Notes under the pieces: model-generated
What the model was told of the DNA's origin: nothing
The model's database searches: none
Seen by the model: the letters and a program-made list of their open reading frames with translations, nothing else
Part shown: positions 10,401 to 20,901 of the stretch, in pieces
Numbering within the stretch: position 1 is the first letter of the stretch
How the letters are laid out: the number at the start of each line of letters is the position of its first letter
Assembly: GCF_035083965.1 (NCBI RefSeq)
Contig: NC_089735.1
Location: 4,180,001 to 4,244,000, forward strand
DNA length: 64,000 bases
Source of the DNA: Branchiostoma lanceolatum
Taxonomy: Eukaryota > Chordata > Leptocardii > Amphioxiformes > Branchiostomatidae
Reading direction: 5' to 3'
Translations under genes and position numbers: made by a program

Positions 10401-12994
10401 CAGCCTTGCTAGCTTTGGTCCCCTTCTAACGGTTGCTGCTCCGCCAAAGCTACCAAGGCTGGACTCGAGGCTATGGTTCTGACATATGTGGGCAGGCGTT
10501 CTCAAAAGAACGTTCGTCTTATTATGCTTAGGTCCCAATTGGAAAAAGGGGTCCTGCAGGGTAGTTGACGGGCTGTTTTTTTAGCACTTTCGGGCGTGAC
10601 CTCTACGTGCCCCGTGGGATACCCTGCGACTGCCGGGCTATTTTTGTGCCCGGCCGGGACCGCGAATCATTTTAACTCGGACTTAAAATCAACAAGGGAC
10701 CCAGTAACAAATAGACGCCGTGAACTAACCGTGCGAACACCGGGAGGTACCCCCGCGGTACCCGGCAGTCCACTGGGACAAATTTGTGGCTTCGGGACCC
10801 GGTCGGGACTATACCCCTTACGGGCACCGGTGCAGTAGAGCGATCTTAGTGAGTTCGACGTCCTAGTGGAATAGACCGATCCTGTCGAACACCATATCGA
10901 ACGAATAGAAGACCCATAGAACCCCCTGTTCTATTCAGAACACCTCCGTCAAAAACAGCGTTGGCGGGGCAGAAATGGCACGTGTAAAGCAGGGTACTAA
11001 ACCGAAGTCAGTGGCATTATTTTCAACCTAGCCGGGGCGGCCATGTTTGGTCCGTCAAACCCTGTTTTTGACGGAGGTGTTCGAAATCGAACAGGGGGCG
11101 TGGCTTTGGGATCGGTCTAATGGGGCCTAAATATTACCTGCAGGAGGCTCCGCCATCCTCGATGTCAAAGGCCGTGAACTCCAGCTCGACGAAGAAGCCC
11201 GCGGGTGCGCTGATGGTCCAGATACAGTCCAAGTTGTCGTCGTACGCTGGGCTGATGCTGCCGTAGGTCCCGTTCAGGTTGCCCCCACACGCCGCCAGCG
11301 GGGTGGATCCCCCCGGTCCGCCGTTGCAGTTCTGCTCGTCGCTCATATCGCCACAGTCGTTGTCACCGTCACAAACCCAGCTGCTGTATATGCAGCCGCC
11401 ATTCAGGCACTGGAACTGGTTTGACAAGCATTGGCTGCCACCGGTATCTGCCGAAAGGAAGCAAAGGTTACCCTTTCCATCACTAGTGCTGCTAGGGTCA
11501 CATTTCCTAACCGGGTCCCGGCCGGAATGTTTACGGAAATAGAAAGATCAAAGTGTATGTCTTTGAATTTGCACAAGCTATGCTCTTAAATAATTTTGGG
11601 TACGTTTTATGTTTTAGTTGTCTTTTATATCATACTTTTCGTTCCCAAAGACTGCCCGGCCGGGGCCCGGATTGGAAATGTGACCCTAGCATACGAAAGC
11701 TAACCCCATACCGAGATTCAGGTAAGTTTTGGCTGTCACTTCATGATGCAGGAACCCGATCGAAATTTACATTTGTGGGCAAAAATAACTACTTGAACGG
11801 GTGCATCACAAAAATATGAAAGAAAACCTGGGATCCACAGATGCTCAAGGCACCCTCTGCCAAATTTCAGGTCATTTAGAATTGATACCAAACACATGAG
11901 CCCGAAACATACATTTTTGGTCCAAGAATAAAAACTTTAAAAATCCCAAGATTAATCATTTTTCAATGAAGTATGTAAAATGTATGCATCAAGTCCCGTG
12001 GGCATAAATCCTTGGCAAATTTCAGATCATATGATTTTAGTACCAGGGCACATGAGCAAAAAATAAACATTTGTGGTCTAAAATGGCATAAAAATCAATT
12101 GAATAATGTCAAAGGTTTGAATAACAAAGAATTCCAGGTCTCTGGGCTGAAAAACCACCGAGTTGAATCGATCCATTTGACCAAAAAGCAGGGGGGGGGG
12201 AGGAGAAGAAGACACAATAATATATTTCCATCCCATACCTGTGCTATGGGTGAAACATGATTTACAAGACTTTATTTACCTGCGCAATTCTGCTCGTCGC
12301 TATTGTCTATACAGTCGTTGAAGTCATCACATTCCCAGAGGAGGGGGATACAGTTACCGTTGGCACACTGGAACTGGTTGACAGTGCACACCTGGGCTGG
12401 AAAAATGTCAGACGATGTTAGCTATGAAATATTGTAATGATTGATGTCAACAGTCAATGGTTTCACACATACCCAGACTATAAGGTTTGAACCATTCACA
12501 CCGGGAAGGACCCCTACACTTTTCGATACGAGTGGCGGGTTCTTTTACGTGCTCGAGGTGTGGCTCTCCTCAAACGTGGGACCTCCACTTGACGTCCTAT
12601 CCGAGGGACGGCCCTAACCGACGCTAGGTACTCATTTAAACCTGAGTGAAGTGAGGAAAGTCGTGTTAAGTGTCTTTCCCGAGGGCACAAGGTCAACGGG
12701 AACAAATCAGGGGACCGCGGATTTGAACCCAGAACCTCTGGGTTCTGGGTCAAACACCCTGCCACTGCGCCACCGCGACGGTACTAAACGCCACGCCACG
12801 GATATCATCATCTCTAACATATGCCATCTTATCATATGCATGTAGCTGATATAATGTGATACCGTCTTAAAACAAGACTTGATGGAAATAAACTATACAC
12901 ATGGAAGAAAACTTTAGGACTGTTGAAACAGGTGGAGAAGTAACTTACCGGCTGCGGCTCCCAAATAGAGTAATACCAGCGCGAAAGTCTTCAT
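7462..12994 (-). CDS. Secreted LDLa-LDLa-CUB-CUB protein, paralog 2 (339 aa)
   Basis: The exons in transcript order are 12994-12949, 12396-12280, 11447-11138, 9417-9224, 8412-8309, 7849-7729 and 7589-7462 (TGA). They sum to 340 codons with matching phases. The leader is [15 protein letters not shown]. LDLa 1 ends [15 protein letters not shown]; LDLa 2 ends [15 protein letters not shown]; a short Gly/Pro linker ([10 protein letters not shown]) leads into CUB 1 ([18 protein letters not shown]) and CUB 2 ([13 protein letters not shown]). The protein should be secreted with calcium-binding modules; its partner is unknown. Unlike paralogs 1 and 3, LDLa 2 and the first half of CUB 1 share one 310-nt exon, so an intron is missing. 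The CUB 2 exon 8412-8309 is identical to its paralog 3 counterpart. The CUB 1 donor at 9224/9223 lies inside a duplicated transposon target (see 8862-9215). Confidence 0.88.
7931..8234. mobile_element. Long foldback element
   Basis: It begins ATGGCCTCGGATC and ends with the complement GATCCGAGGCCAT. Arms of about 120 bp include CGGATCTCCGAGTT-type and AGTACAATACGG blocks in inverted order, with a further small palindrome (AAGTGGTA / TACCACTT) at the centre. It lies in the intron between the two CUB 2 exons of paralog 2. Confidence 0.75.
8862..9215. mobile_element. TIR element whose target duplication copies a splice donor
   Basis: The left end TAGCCTCCTTCGCAGAC... and right end ...GTCTGCGAAGGAGGCTA are inverted copies of about 45 bp. 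The flanks AAACTCACG at 8853-8861 and 9216-9224 are an exact 9-bp direct repeat. On the minus strand that repeat is CGTGAGTTT, the donor of the CUB 1b exon of paralog 2. The interior holds a piece of S1 SINE (9000-9170). Confidence 0.82.
9740..10313. mobile_element. Harbinger-like MITE with TTA target duplication (574 bp)
   Basis: The ends are GGCCCAATTTACACTTG and its exact complement CAAGTGTAAATTGGGCC, flanked by TTA at 9737-9739 and 10314-10316. Subterminal GTAGTACTACA / GTAGACT motifs are repeated in both orientations. There is no transposase ORF. It lies in the intron between the CUB 1 exons of paralog 2. Confidence 0.8.
10386..10476. mobile_element. Foldback element (TAGTCTGGAGTCCAGCC type)
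   Basis: The arms TCTGGAGTCCAGCCTTG and its complement enclose a short loop with GCTTTGG / CCAAAGC. The flanks TTCTGATAC and TTCTGACAT agree at 7 of 9 positions. It is related to copies near 21615, 22070 and 24850. Confidence 0.65.
10560..10838 (-). repeat. Interspersed repeat, copy 2 (see 1523-1778)
   Basis: Reverse complement homolog of the 1523-1778 repeat, with the same order of blocks. It lies in an intron of paralog 2. Confidence 0.6.
10921..11100. mobile_element. Foldback element
   Basis: CCCCCTGTTC..., AACACCTCCGTCAAAAACA on the left and TGTTTTTGACGGAGGTGTT, GAACAGGGGG on the right are inverted copies around about 100 bp of loop. Confidence 0.65.
11491..11690. mobile_element. Foldback element upstream of the LDLa2-CUB1 exon of paralog 2
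   Basis: GCTAGGGTCACATTTCC plus CCGGGTCCCGGCCGG on the left is mirrored by CCGGCCGGGGCCCGG and GGAAATGTGACCCTAGC on the right. It starts only 44 bp from the acceptor of exon 11447-11138. Confidence 0.65.
12490..12780 (-). mobile_element. tRNA-derived SINE (family S1)
   Basis: The tRNA-like head is on the right: the minus strand reads GTCGCGGTGGCGCAGTGGC and ends its B-box at GGTTCAAATCC. The body (CCTATCCGAGGGACG, GTGTTAAGTGTC, GGGAAGGACCCC) is shared with the copies at 6838 and 57560. It lies in intron 1 of paralog 2. Confidence 0.7.
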
Positions 12995-13047
12995 CGTGAA
13001 TAGCTCAGTTTCTGGTTCGGAGTGAGCGGTGTGTACGTGTGGTATCT

Positions 13048-13057
13048 GTATTTGTAC
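13048..13057 (-). promoter_or_regulatory. Degenerate TATA box of paralog 2
   Basis: The minus strand reads GTACAAATAC, 54 bp upstream of the ATG, aligned with GTATAAATAC of paralog 3. It has one substitution in the TATA core. Confidence 0.4.
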
Positions 13058-13106
13058 CGATCCGTACAAATATTACGTCTTGTTTGTCCGGGGCAGCAAA
13101 CGGTGA

Positions 13107-13157
13107 TACCTCCGGAGGCGGAGGTACACGTCACTTAGACTGCACCTGTTATTTTCC
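13107..13157 (-). promoter_or_regulatory. Upstream block conserved with paralog 0 promoter
   Basis: Same ordered motifs as 272-319: TACCTCCGGA, CACGTCACT, ACTGCACCTGTTA, TTTCCC. Confidence 0.5.
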
Positions 13158-13237
13158 CGCGCCCTGTGTGACCTTGTATGCCATCACAGATACCAGTGTA
13201 AATAAGTAGTGGCAGAGGGCACCGTGGTTCAGTATAG

Positions 13238-13480
13238 TCCCCCTCTCACTGGACCCGCGGCACGCTGGCGGCGTCACTGCGGCCGATCGAATTGACAAAG
13301 CACTCAACGAATTTCATGGACAAAAAACGAATCTTTTTAAGCTCTGTGTGTTTTGTTGTCTTTTTGTCATACCTGTACGTTTTGAACGATATTCCCATTA
13401 TAAAGTCAAGGATAACACAAATCCAGTTTAGGACGCAGCGACGCCGCCAGCGTGCCGCGGGTCTGGTGAGAGGGGGGCTT
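13238..13480. mobile_element. CTCACTGG-family MITE, copy 1
   Basis: The ends are CCCCTCTCACTGGACC / GCCGCGGGTCTGGTGAG (imperfect inverted repeats). The interior holds GATATTCCCATTATAAAGTC. Homologous copies are at 35841-36092, 51321-51560 and 56158-56495. It lies between paralogs 2 and 3. Confidence 0.7.
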
Positions 13481-13600
13481 AAGAATTCAACTGTCCGATA
13501 TGAGACTAAGCTAACGGGGTGTTTCTGACACACAACGTTAAAACCTTGCTAAACAGAACACTTTTAAAAGTTCAGGGATGTGGCTTCGGTTGGATATGTA

Positions 13601-13771
13601 CTGTAAATGAAGAAATGTTCGCGGTGGTTTTATGTTCGCGAACATTTTTGTCCAATACTATAGCAGTATTTGACCATAGCGCTGCCGCAAACTTAAAACC
13701 ATCGCAAACAGCTGCAGTCCATTTTCGAATTAACGCGACTTAAAACCACGCGAAATTAGATGCATTTACAG
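13601..13771. mobile_element. Tc1/mariner-type MITE (TA-CTGTAAAT ends), copy 1
   Basis: The ends CTGTAAATGAAG and its partial complement ATTTACAG are flanked by TA on both sides. The interior carries the AATGTTCGCGG / TTCGCGAAC and AAAACCA blocks also found at 60955-61162 and 63225-63440. Confidence 0.7.
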
Positions 13772-14330
13772 TACACCAACGATATCTTTAGGATATTTTC
13801 GAATCCCTTTTACTTTCCATTGTGATGCTCATATTGAATATGATTTCTTTATAAATTATAAACCATGCATGGTTAACATTGATCATGTATAGCGTTATCA
13901 CACTTGTAATATAGTATAATCATACTTATCATGTTTACAACTCAGAATTCATGTTGTAATTCGTCTTCACTTTCATTTGTTTCATTAGGATTTATGGTAT
14001 AATTTTAATTTTTTCTTTTTTTTAAATTTTGCTTAGTTTCGATTATGTACAATTTAAGAAAATACTATTGTCTAGTTTCAAGGGGGGCACAAAAAGCCAC
14101 ATAGGGTTCTGCCCCCGCCCCCACCCCACCCCGCATGTTTTTTGCCCTGTTTATCTTTGTTTTTAAATATTTGTATATATGCGAATAAACAATAAACAAA
14201 AATGCAATAAACAATACTTTATATCTTCACATGTGGCCTTTGTAGTCAAGTAGTTATTGATTAACCTTTACCAAGGTCGTTCATTCCTCCACTACGACAA
14301 ACTGTATTTCAGACTTCCGAAGATAATTAA
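13772..14330. other. AT-rich spacer without recognised features
   Basis: An AT-rich, low-complexity intergenic stretch between paralogs 2 and 3, with a C-run near 14110. Nothing coding or structured was recognised. Confidence 0.4.
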
Positions 14331-14435
14331 CCAGGTTGGTAGAACATCGGATATTGGAGTTTTCTTTTCATTCACAACCAATAGATTCTCATCTGCTGAC
14401 GTTTCGGTGTCTCCTCAGAGCTTCTAACTGGAATA

Positions 14436-14465
14436 CTGAAGATGTCTGACAGACACCGAAACGTC
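14436..14465 (+). ncRNA. Hammerhead-like core (CTGAAGA - stem - GAAACGTC)
   Basis: CTGAAGA, a small hairpin (GTCT / AGAC) and GAAACGTC follow one another, which fits the catalytic core order CUGANGA - helix II - GAAA. It lies in a foldback-like repeat (about 14335-14515). Helix III and the cleavage site are not resolved, so activity is uncertain. Confidence 0.35.
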
Positions 14466-14575
14466 AGCAGGTGAGAATCTACTGGTCGGGAAAATAGAAA
14501 ACTGCAATATCCTGTATATCAGACTGTAGTCAACAGACACAACATCCAAGTCTTTCTCAGTCTTTATCGGGACCC

Positions 14576-14581
14576 TTTATT
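14576..14581 (-). promoter_or_regulatory. Likely polyadenylation signal of paralog 3
   Basis: AATAAA on minus, about 600 bp after the stop at 15185. It is followed in the 3'UTR sense by sequence homologous to the paralog 2 3' end. Confidence 0.5.
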
Positions 14582-15184
14582 CAATAAACGAACACAAGTT
14601 TCATTGTTATCCAGATGTTTGTGATCTCAAACAGTCTCCTTACGCTTGACACTGCGAGCTATGCACAGCCCCACACGTCTTGTCCCCTGGAATGACAAAT
14701 GATATACTCTATTAGGCCTAGGCTTGCTCCTGAAGTTTATTTTGTTTACCTTCATGGAAGGGAAACATATCATTTTCACTTCGTTTCTTACTCTTCTTCT
14801 TCTCCAAACAAATAAGGTCAATGACCTGGACCAGACTGTCACCATGGTTACTGGTAAAGTAGCAGACACACCATGGCGTTGCTTATGTAGCAAGTGGCAG
14901 GACAGAGCTGTTCATCATAATTATGAATGCGTTGGAGTAAGATTAGACCAAGCAGTAGTTAAACATTACAATGTGAAAGTAAACACTATGTATTTGCTTG
15001 CAAATATTTCTAGTGAAGTACTATTCTCCTGATATAGTATTACTCAATACAGGATACTTGCTCATGATTATTTGGCATCAATTCAAAATCTACGTTAATC
15101 CGTCATTAATGACTAGATTATTCACAAACAAAAACAATGATGAAAGAGGGAAATACCTTCAGAATTCACGTCTGACGTGGTTGC

Positions 15185-18100
15185 TTACGGGATGGTCACG
15201 TACTGCGCCAAAAAGCCCGTGGCAGTGGTGCTACTGTCGCTGTAGAACACCACCTTCAGCGTGTTGCCGGTAGAAGTGGTCGGGGGCAGCTGTATGTTGC
15301 CGCAATGGCGACCTACCAGAGAATTGGGAAATACAAAAGGACACATTTTAGTGAACAATGTAGCATATTGTTCTTGTCCATTCTGTTAGATAGGATTGTC
15401 CACCTGACACGCTCGTTGTACTCCTTCAAAGCAAAAACTTGGAACTCCCTTGGGAACCCTTTTCTGTATAACTTCAGTAGTTGCCATGAGACAGAATTGT
15501 AGGCTTAGGTAAAACCTAAATAAGCTCTAGTTCATTTGTAAGTACTAAGAAATTCCATGGTGTTAAGAATCTTGTATTGCAATACATAACAATAACAATA
15601 CAATTGTGTTAAAATATTTTACGATATGAAGTAAATATGAATGTAGTTTTTAACCTAGTAACCTGTTGATTGTTTAACATATTGGTTGTATTTTTCACAA
15701 GGTTAACCATTAGTGATAGCTACCCGCTAATTGAGCAACCTTGGCTCACGTGTGTTCAAGCCAAACAAACAAACAAACAAACAAATAAAATAAAGAGTTG
15801 CGTGTATGGTTTACCAAGAGAAACGTCGTTCTCGAAGATTTCCACGTAGTCGTTGGACGTTGGACAGAGTCTTTCCGGTTCAAGGTCAAAGGCGGTGAAG
15901 ATGAGGTTGATCCTCATTCCATCCTCCACCTCGATCTACAAAGAAAAGCAAAATGCAAAATAAAATCATAGAAATGCAGATATTTGACGATCATGCAGCC
16001 ACTTCCTCATTGGTCAATTCTCTAATTATAAGGTAATCATTGGCTAAACTGCTAATTGTGATTGACATTTAGTATTGGTCTAATGTTTGCCACAATGGCC
16101 TCGTTTTCATTCTATCATGGCCGCCGCGTGAGAAAGGTCTAGCTGAATGTAAGAATCATGAATATTGAAGACTGGCCCATGCTTTTATATATTATATCGC
16201 AAAAGAAATGATTTCCAGCCCACCTCCCACTGGCACTGCGCGTTGTTGTCGTAGTTGTTGGGGAAGTTCATGCTGCTGAAGTTGCCGGTTGGATCAGTCA
16301 GCGACTCGGGACCGCCACAGCCAGACGCTAGGGAAGATATTGTTTTATTAGTACATGTATATAAACCGCGTAACAACAGAAAATCGGTCGAATAGCCGTC
16401 CTGCAAACATCGTGATAGTAAAGAAACCAACTTTATCACGGTGGTCCCGTATGCAATTTCTTTGCTGTTTCTGTATCATGGTATATTTTCAAAGGGAGAG
16501 GTTCCTAGCCCTTAATGCCTTCCCCCTTTAACGTGCGCGAGGCACCTCCACGTAAAAGGGACCCACATTTTGCGTTCCTTCCGGAAGACGGTGCAGCCCC
16601 AATCAAGATGTTCTGATCCCTGAACTTGAGCCGGGGTTTCCCAGTTACCGATTAATTGGAACCAGGAGCTCAACTATGAGGCTGCTACCGGTTGATCTAC
16701 ATGGACATCTCTTATGAAGCGAGAAGACAGCGGTACAGTCATGAGCAAAAGACGACCTCAACGTTAGCAATTATCGTGATTAAAGATTCCATGGAATAAC
16801 GTCTTACTCATTTCTTCATAGACCAATCGGAACGTTAGGATACTCCAGTCTTAAAAAGATATGGACAACAGAATTCTTTATACACAACCAGGTGTCTTAT
16901 TCACACCGACATTTCGGTGACCGTCTGTCACCTTCCTCAGGGCAATTATGACTGGTTCACATTGAACTGCAGCGATAGGTGTCGCTGCTTACAGATGCGG
17001 TCCCAATCGTTATTTAGAAGACATGATCTGGCTATCAAACTGTTGTAAACTCACGGTGAATGGGATGCTCGTCTGTAGTTGTGTAGACAAGAACGAAGCC
17101 GGTCTCAGTGACGCTTCTGTCGGTTCGGAACCTGACGGTCAGGATGTTGCCGTGAGAGTGGATCGGGGCCGGGATGCCGCTGCCGCAGAACTTACCGATC
17201 AGCTCCGCGCTGGTGTCGGGGCCGTCATACACGGCAACGTAGTCATAGCTGGGAATTGGATAAGTAGCGGTTAGAAACAGCGTAGGGCATTACGCATTAC
17301 ATAGGTATAAAAATTGCTTCCAACTCAAATAATATTTTTGACCGGATCTGCAATCTGCTTCAATGTTACTGACGCAAACGCCTTTGTAGGACTGAAATCA
17401 ACATCGCACTAATCTCCAAGCAGATCTACACGTTGCACCGAAAATCGTATATGCTAGCCAGATAAGCTCCAGTCAGCCAGATAAGCTCCTTTTCTGGCTG
17501 ACTGGAGCTTATCTGGGCTGAGAGGAGCTTATCTGGGCTGAGAGGAGCTTATCAGGCTGACTGGAGCTTATCTGGCTAGCGTATACGATTTTCGGTGCAC
17601 CGTGTAGATCTGCTTGGAGATTACATTGCACAACACATTGGGATAATTCATTCTCAAGAAGATATGTTTCTTTACATTTGTGACAAATTTCAACTCATTC
17701 CATACCAAAATGAACCAGCTATGGCACAAAAGGTGTTTTAGACCCCCCCTCGTACGTCAACTGTACATACGTACATGAAGGTCACGTGCCCAAACCGATC
17801 GGGGCAGTCATGGTGAAGAAGATTGGAGATTCGATCGGATGATGCTTTTTTGGCAAGACATCAGTCTTACCTGCAGGATGATCCGCCTCCTTCAAGGTCA
17901 AAGGCCGTGAAATCCAGCTCAATGTAAAAGCCTGTGGGTGCGCTGATGGTCCAGATACAGTCCATGTTGTCATCGTACGGAGGGCTGATGCTGCCAGTCG
18001 TCTCGTTCAGGAACCCTCCACACGTGGTCAGAGCGGTACCGCCTTCAGAAGAAAACAATACCATACCATTAGGCTCGCCCCTGAGGTCTCGCCAAAATAA

Positions 18101-20005
18101 GTAATCTAAGTTCTAGTACATCCGTAGAATATTTACAAATTCTTTTTAAATCTCATGCAGCATTCATTTTTGTTGTGAATTTCTCGCTAATTCTGTCCAT
18201 GCATTTTCTGCCTTCCTGTAGGACTTTTGATGCGGGCCAAACTAGTCTCCTGTTACACCATTTTCCTCCTCACACCCTGCCATCTTGGACTCGGGCCAAC
18301 GGGATCCAAGACAATAAGATACACACCAAGACAACGTTTTCCCGGAGGTGAAAAAGCAACGCTCAGCTCTATATATTTTGGAAAGTTGGCATACTTTCTT
18401 TAGGAGTCAAATAAAAATGTCAATGGTAATCAGCAGGACTTCAGTACCAACCATTGCAGTTCAGTTCGTCGCTGATGTCATTGCAGTCGTTGTCACCGTC
18501 ACAGACGTAGTCTTCATTGATGCAGTTGCCGTTGGCGCACCCAAACTGGCCGTCGCCACATCCTCCATCTGTGGAAATGTAAAAGTTATTATCATGAGGG
18601 CTACGTTGTAGGTGCCGCTTGGGGGTGGGTTTGTAGACAGCATAACTCGAGAAGTTGTAAATGGTTCTTGATGATATTTTGTATGTGGGTAGGAGTCGGC
18701 AAAATTAAAGCTTTTTCGAGCAGCTTTTTACGGTAATGGGGGAGAAAGGTAGTTTTGGCGACGCCTCAAAGACGGAGCCGTTAATGCAGTACTGCGATTG
18801 AGTTGCCAAATATTAAAAAATTGCCACGCAAGCATTTCCTAGGGAATTGGTTTTTGTTCATTCTGTTTCCTCATCCGTGTCATATAAGTCAATGGTAACC
18901 ATACTGTGAAATAGTCCGATTGACAGAAACACATTATTCCTGAGCGCCGAACATTTATTTTCGTACTCTAATGTACAGCGTTTAATTCCAGCTGTATCGA
19001 GTATGTGACAGAAAATATGGCAACACTCATGTGCGGAAATCAAAGATTTCACTCACTGGCGCAGTTCTGTTCGTCGCTCATGTCTCCACAGTCGTTGTCG
19101 CCATCGCAGATCCAGTTGTTGGGGATGCAGCCGTTGTTGGCGCACTCAAACTCGTCGAAAAAGCATAGTTGAGCTAAAACGGTGTCATACGCATGTCAAA
19201 TCTTAAGAATCTTGTTTAATCTTATTGTAGGTATCTGAACATCATTCAAAACTGTCGGCATTGCCTGAACAGAATACTGTACAACAGATTTGAGCTGTGT
19301 GCAGTGCCACGTTGTCCCTGTCTGTCCAAAAGCAAAATAAGTTTAAAAAAAAAACAGATTTGAGCGAGGCTACGACAGAACCTACAGAAGACAAGAATCT
19401 ACGCCAACCGTCACAAGACGGTTCATCCACGGCTGTCGCGAGAATACTCTACGATCGACGTCGTAGCTCGGTCGTACGATGTACGCAAGGGGGGCTTTGT
19501 CGGTCCCCTGAAAGTGCATGGTTGTGGGAGCTAGCGCACTGCCACTTACATGTATGTAATAATGTTATTCTTAAACCAAAAATATAACAGAAACAAATGA
19601 AACATCGCTGATGTTTTGCCAAATAATCTACTTGCAAACCGACCGATTAGCACAAAACAATTAAGCACGGAGTACATTATGAGCTTTTCATAATCCACCA
19701 CGGATACATTATCGAGGATTCCTTCGCAGATTTCTAGGAGCGCCGGCGTTGTTTTTCTGGGGGGGGGGGGGCACTGATTCGCGATTTTCCACATGGGCAG
19801 TGTACTGTAATGTCGTTGGAGATAGTTTTCGCACGCCTTGCTCCAAGGAGTCTGCGAAGGAGGCTACGTTAACGTAATAACGAACTTTATTAAGTTAAGA
19901 AAATATATTATTAGATAAATAAATGAGCTTGAAGAAAAGTGTCTTAGAGACTATCTTACCGGCTGCGGCTCCGATACAAAGCAACACTAGAGCGAACGTC
20001 TTCAT
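15185..20005 (-). CDS. Secreted LDLa-LDLa-CUB-CUB protein, paralog 3 (332 aa)
   Basis: The exons in transcript order are 20005-19960, 19173-19057, 18568-18452, 18042-17871, 17248-17055, 16327-16224, 15935-15815 and 15312-15185 (TAA). They give 333 codons with consistent phases. The leader is [15 protein letters not shown]. LDLa 1 is ECANNGC...[16 protein letters not shown]; LDLa 2 ends [19 protein letters not shown] 1 contains [21 protein letters not shown] 2 contains [12 protein letters not shown]. It has the same intron positions as paralog 1. The CUB exons are almost identical to paralog 2 (the 104-nt exon 16327-16224 is identical), while the LDLa exons differ strongly. It should be an extracellular, calcium-dependent binding protein; the ligand is unknown. 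The donor after LDLa 2 is a weak GTTGGT. A consensus TATA box lies 56 bp upstream. Confidence 0.88.
15762..15792 (+). repeat. (CAAA)n simple repeat
   Basis: About six CAAA units followed by AAATAAAATAAA, just downstream of the CUB 2b donor of paralog 3. Confidence 0.7.
16490..16705 (+). mobile_element. SINE-like repeat
   Basis: It contains TTTAACGTGCGCGAGGC (compare GAGCACGTTAAAGAACCC near 33075) and, near 16650-16700, a reversed tRNA-like head whose minus strand reads GATCAACCGGTAGCAGCC. It is non-coding and lies in an intron of paralog 3. Confidence 0.45.
16908..16940 (-). ncRNA. Hammerhead-like core, family A
   Basis: The minus strand reads CTGAGGA, then GGTGAC / GTCACC as a 6-bp helix around a short loop, then GAAATGTCGG. 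Positions match CUGANGA - helix II - GAAA. Decayed copies are at 8692 and 34940 (plus). It is embedded in a dispersed repeat ending in AATAAGACACCTGGTTG. Confidence 0.4.
17411..17623. mobile_element. CTCCAAGCAG foldback element, copy 1
   Basis: The ends AATCTCCAAGCAGATCTACA and complement are near perfect; the arms continue through CGTATATGCTAGCCAG. The interior has five repeats of CTGGAGCTTATCTGG type. The flanks CATCGCACT and CATTGCACA share 7 of 9 bases. It is a close homolog of 29254-29414. Confidence 0.8.
19715..19865. mobile_element. TIR element related to 8862-9215, in intron 1 of paralog 3
   Basis: CCTTCGCAGATTTCTAGG at the left and GTCTGCGAAGGAGGCT at the right are inverted. The flanks ACATTATCG and ACGTTAACG agree at 7 of 9 positions. 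The interior has a run of 12 G. Confidence 0.6.
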
Positions 20006-20060
20006 CTTGTACGGTTCACCTGTGTGTCTGAGAAATTCAAGGAGGTGTGATCTTGGTATC

Positions 20061-20071
20061 CGTATTTATAC
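20061..20071 (-). promoter_or_regulatory. TATA box of paralog 3
   Basis: The minus strand reads GTATAAATACG, 56 bp upstream of the ATG at 20005. Confidence 0.6.
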
Positions 20072-20349
20072 CCACACCTGCAAGTACAGATAAAACATGC
20101 TATTTATTCGGGGAGTTCAAACAACGGCACGGATGTAAATATACGGACGCCATCCGAAATGCAAATGTTGCTTTTCCTGTGTGATATGCCGTTGTCTGTG
20201 CAGCTACCAATGTAAACGGAGCGGTCACAGTCATCGTAGGCTGTCGTGCGATTTTGATGTCGTAGACTTTTCAAGCAGGCTGTGACAGAACCAACCGCCG
20301 ACAACGATATTAGACATCCTTTTCGGTAGCAAGACAGATAAGCTTTTGT

Positions 20350-20697
20350 GGGGTCGTGTGGCGCAACGGCAGATCGTTCGGCTCAGAACCAAGAGGTTCC
20401 GGGTTCGAATCCTGTCCTGTCACCGATCTTGTGCTCTTGGGAAAGGTACTTTACACGACTTTCCTCACTCCACCCAGGCGTAAATGGGTACCTGACTTCG
20501 GTTGGGGAAGGTTGTATTGAGGTCACCTAGTGGCGCCGAATTGCAGCCACCCAGACCCTTGCGACAGTTCCACGTAGTGCAAGTGTGGACAAGATATGTA
20601 CATGTATATGCGTTAACCTGTAAACCCTGCATCAAGTCAGCGCTACCATTGCGGGTAATTTCTGACCAATAAAAACCATCATTATTATTATTATTAA
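20350..20697 (+). mobile_element. Full-length tRNA-derived SINE
   Basis: The head GTGTGGCGCAACGGCAG (A box) and GGTTCGAATCC (B box) is followed by a body and a (ATT)n tail (20680-20694), the classic SINE order. It lies about 345 bp upstream of paralog 3. Confidence 0.75.
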
Positions 20698-20901
20698 ATT
20701 GTGTACGCACGTGCGCCTATCCCAAGAAAGGCCTTAGTTTGTAGTCGTACGATGATCGCACGATGAATGCGACCAGGCCTGTAGGATGGCGTTGAAGTAC
20801 AACAAAAATTTGCATGTACGAACCATGACGTAATTTAGGGTATGTTACACATTGGGGACTTTTTTCTGACTTGAGTTAATAGACAAAACGCCATGCCAAA
20901 C

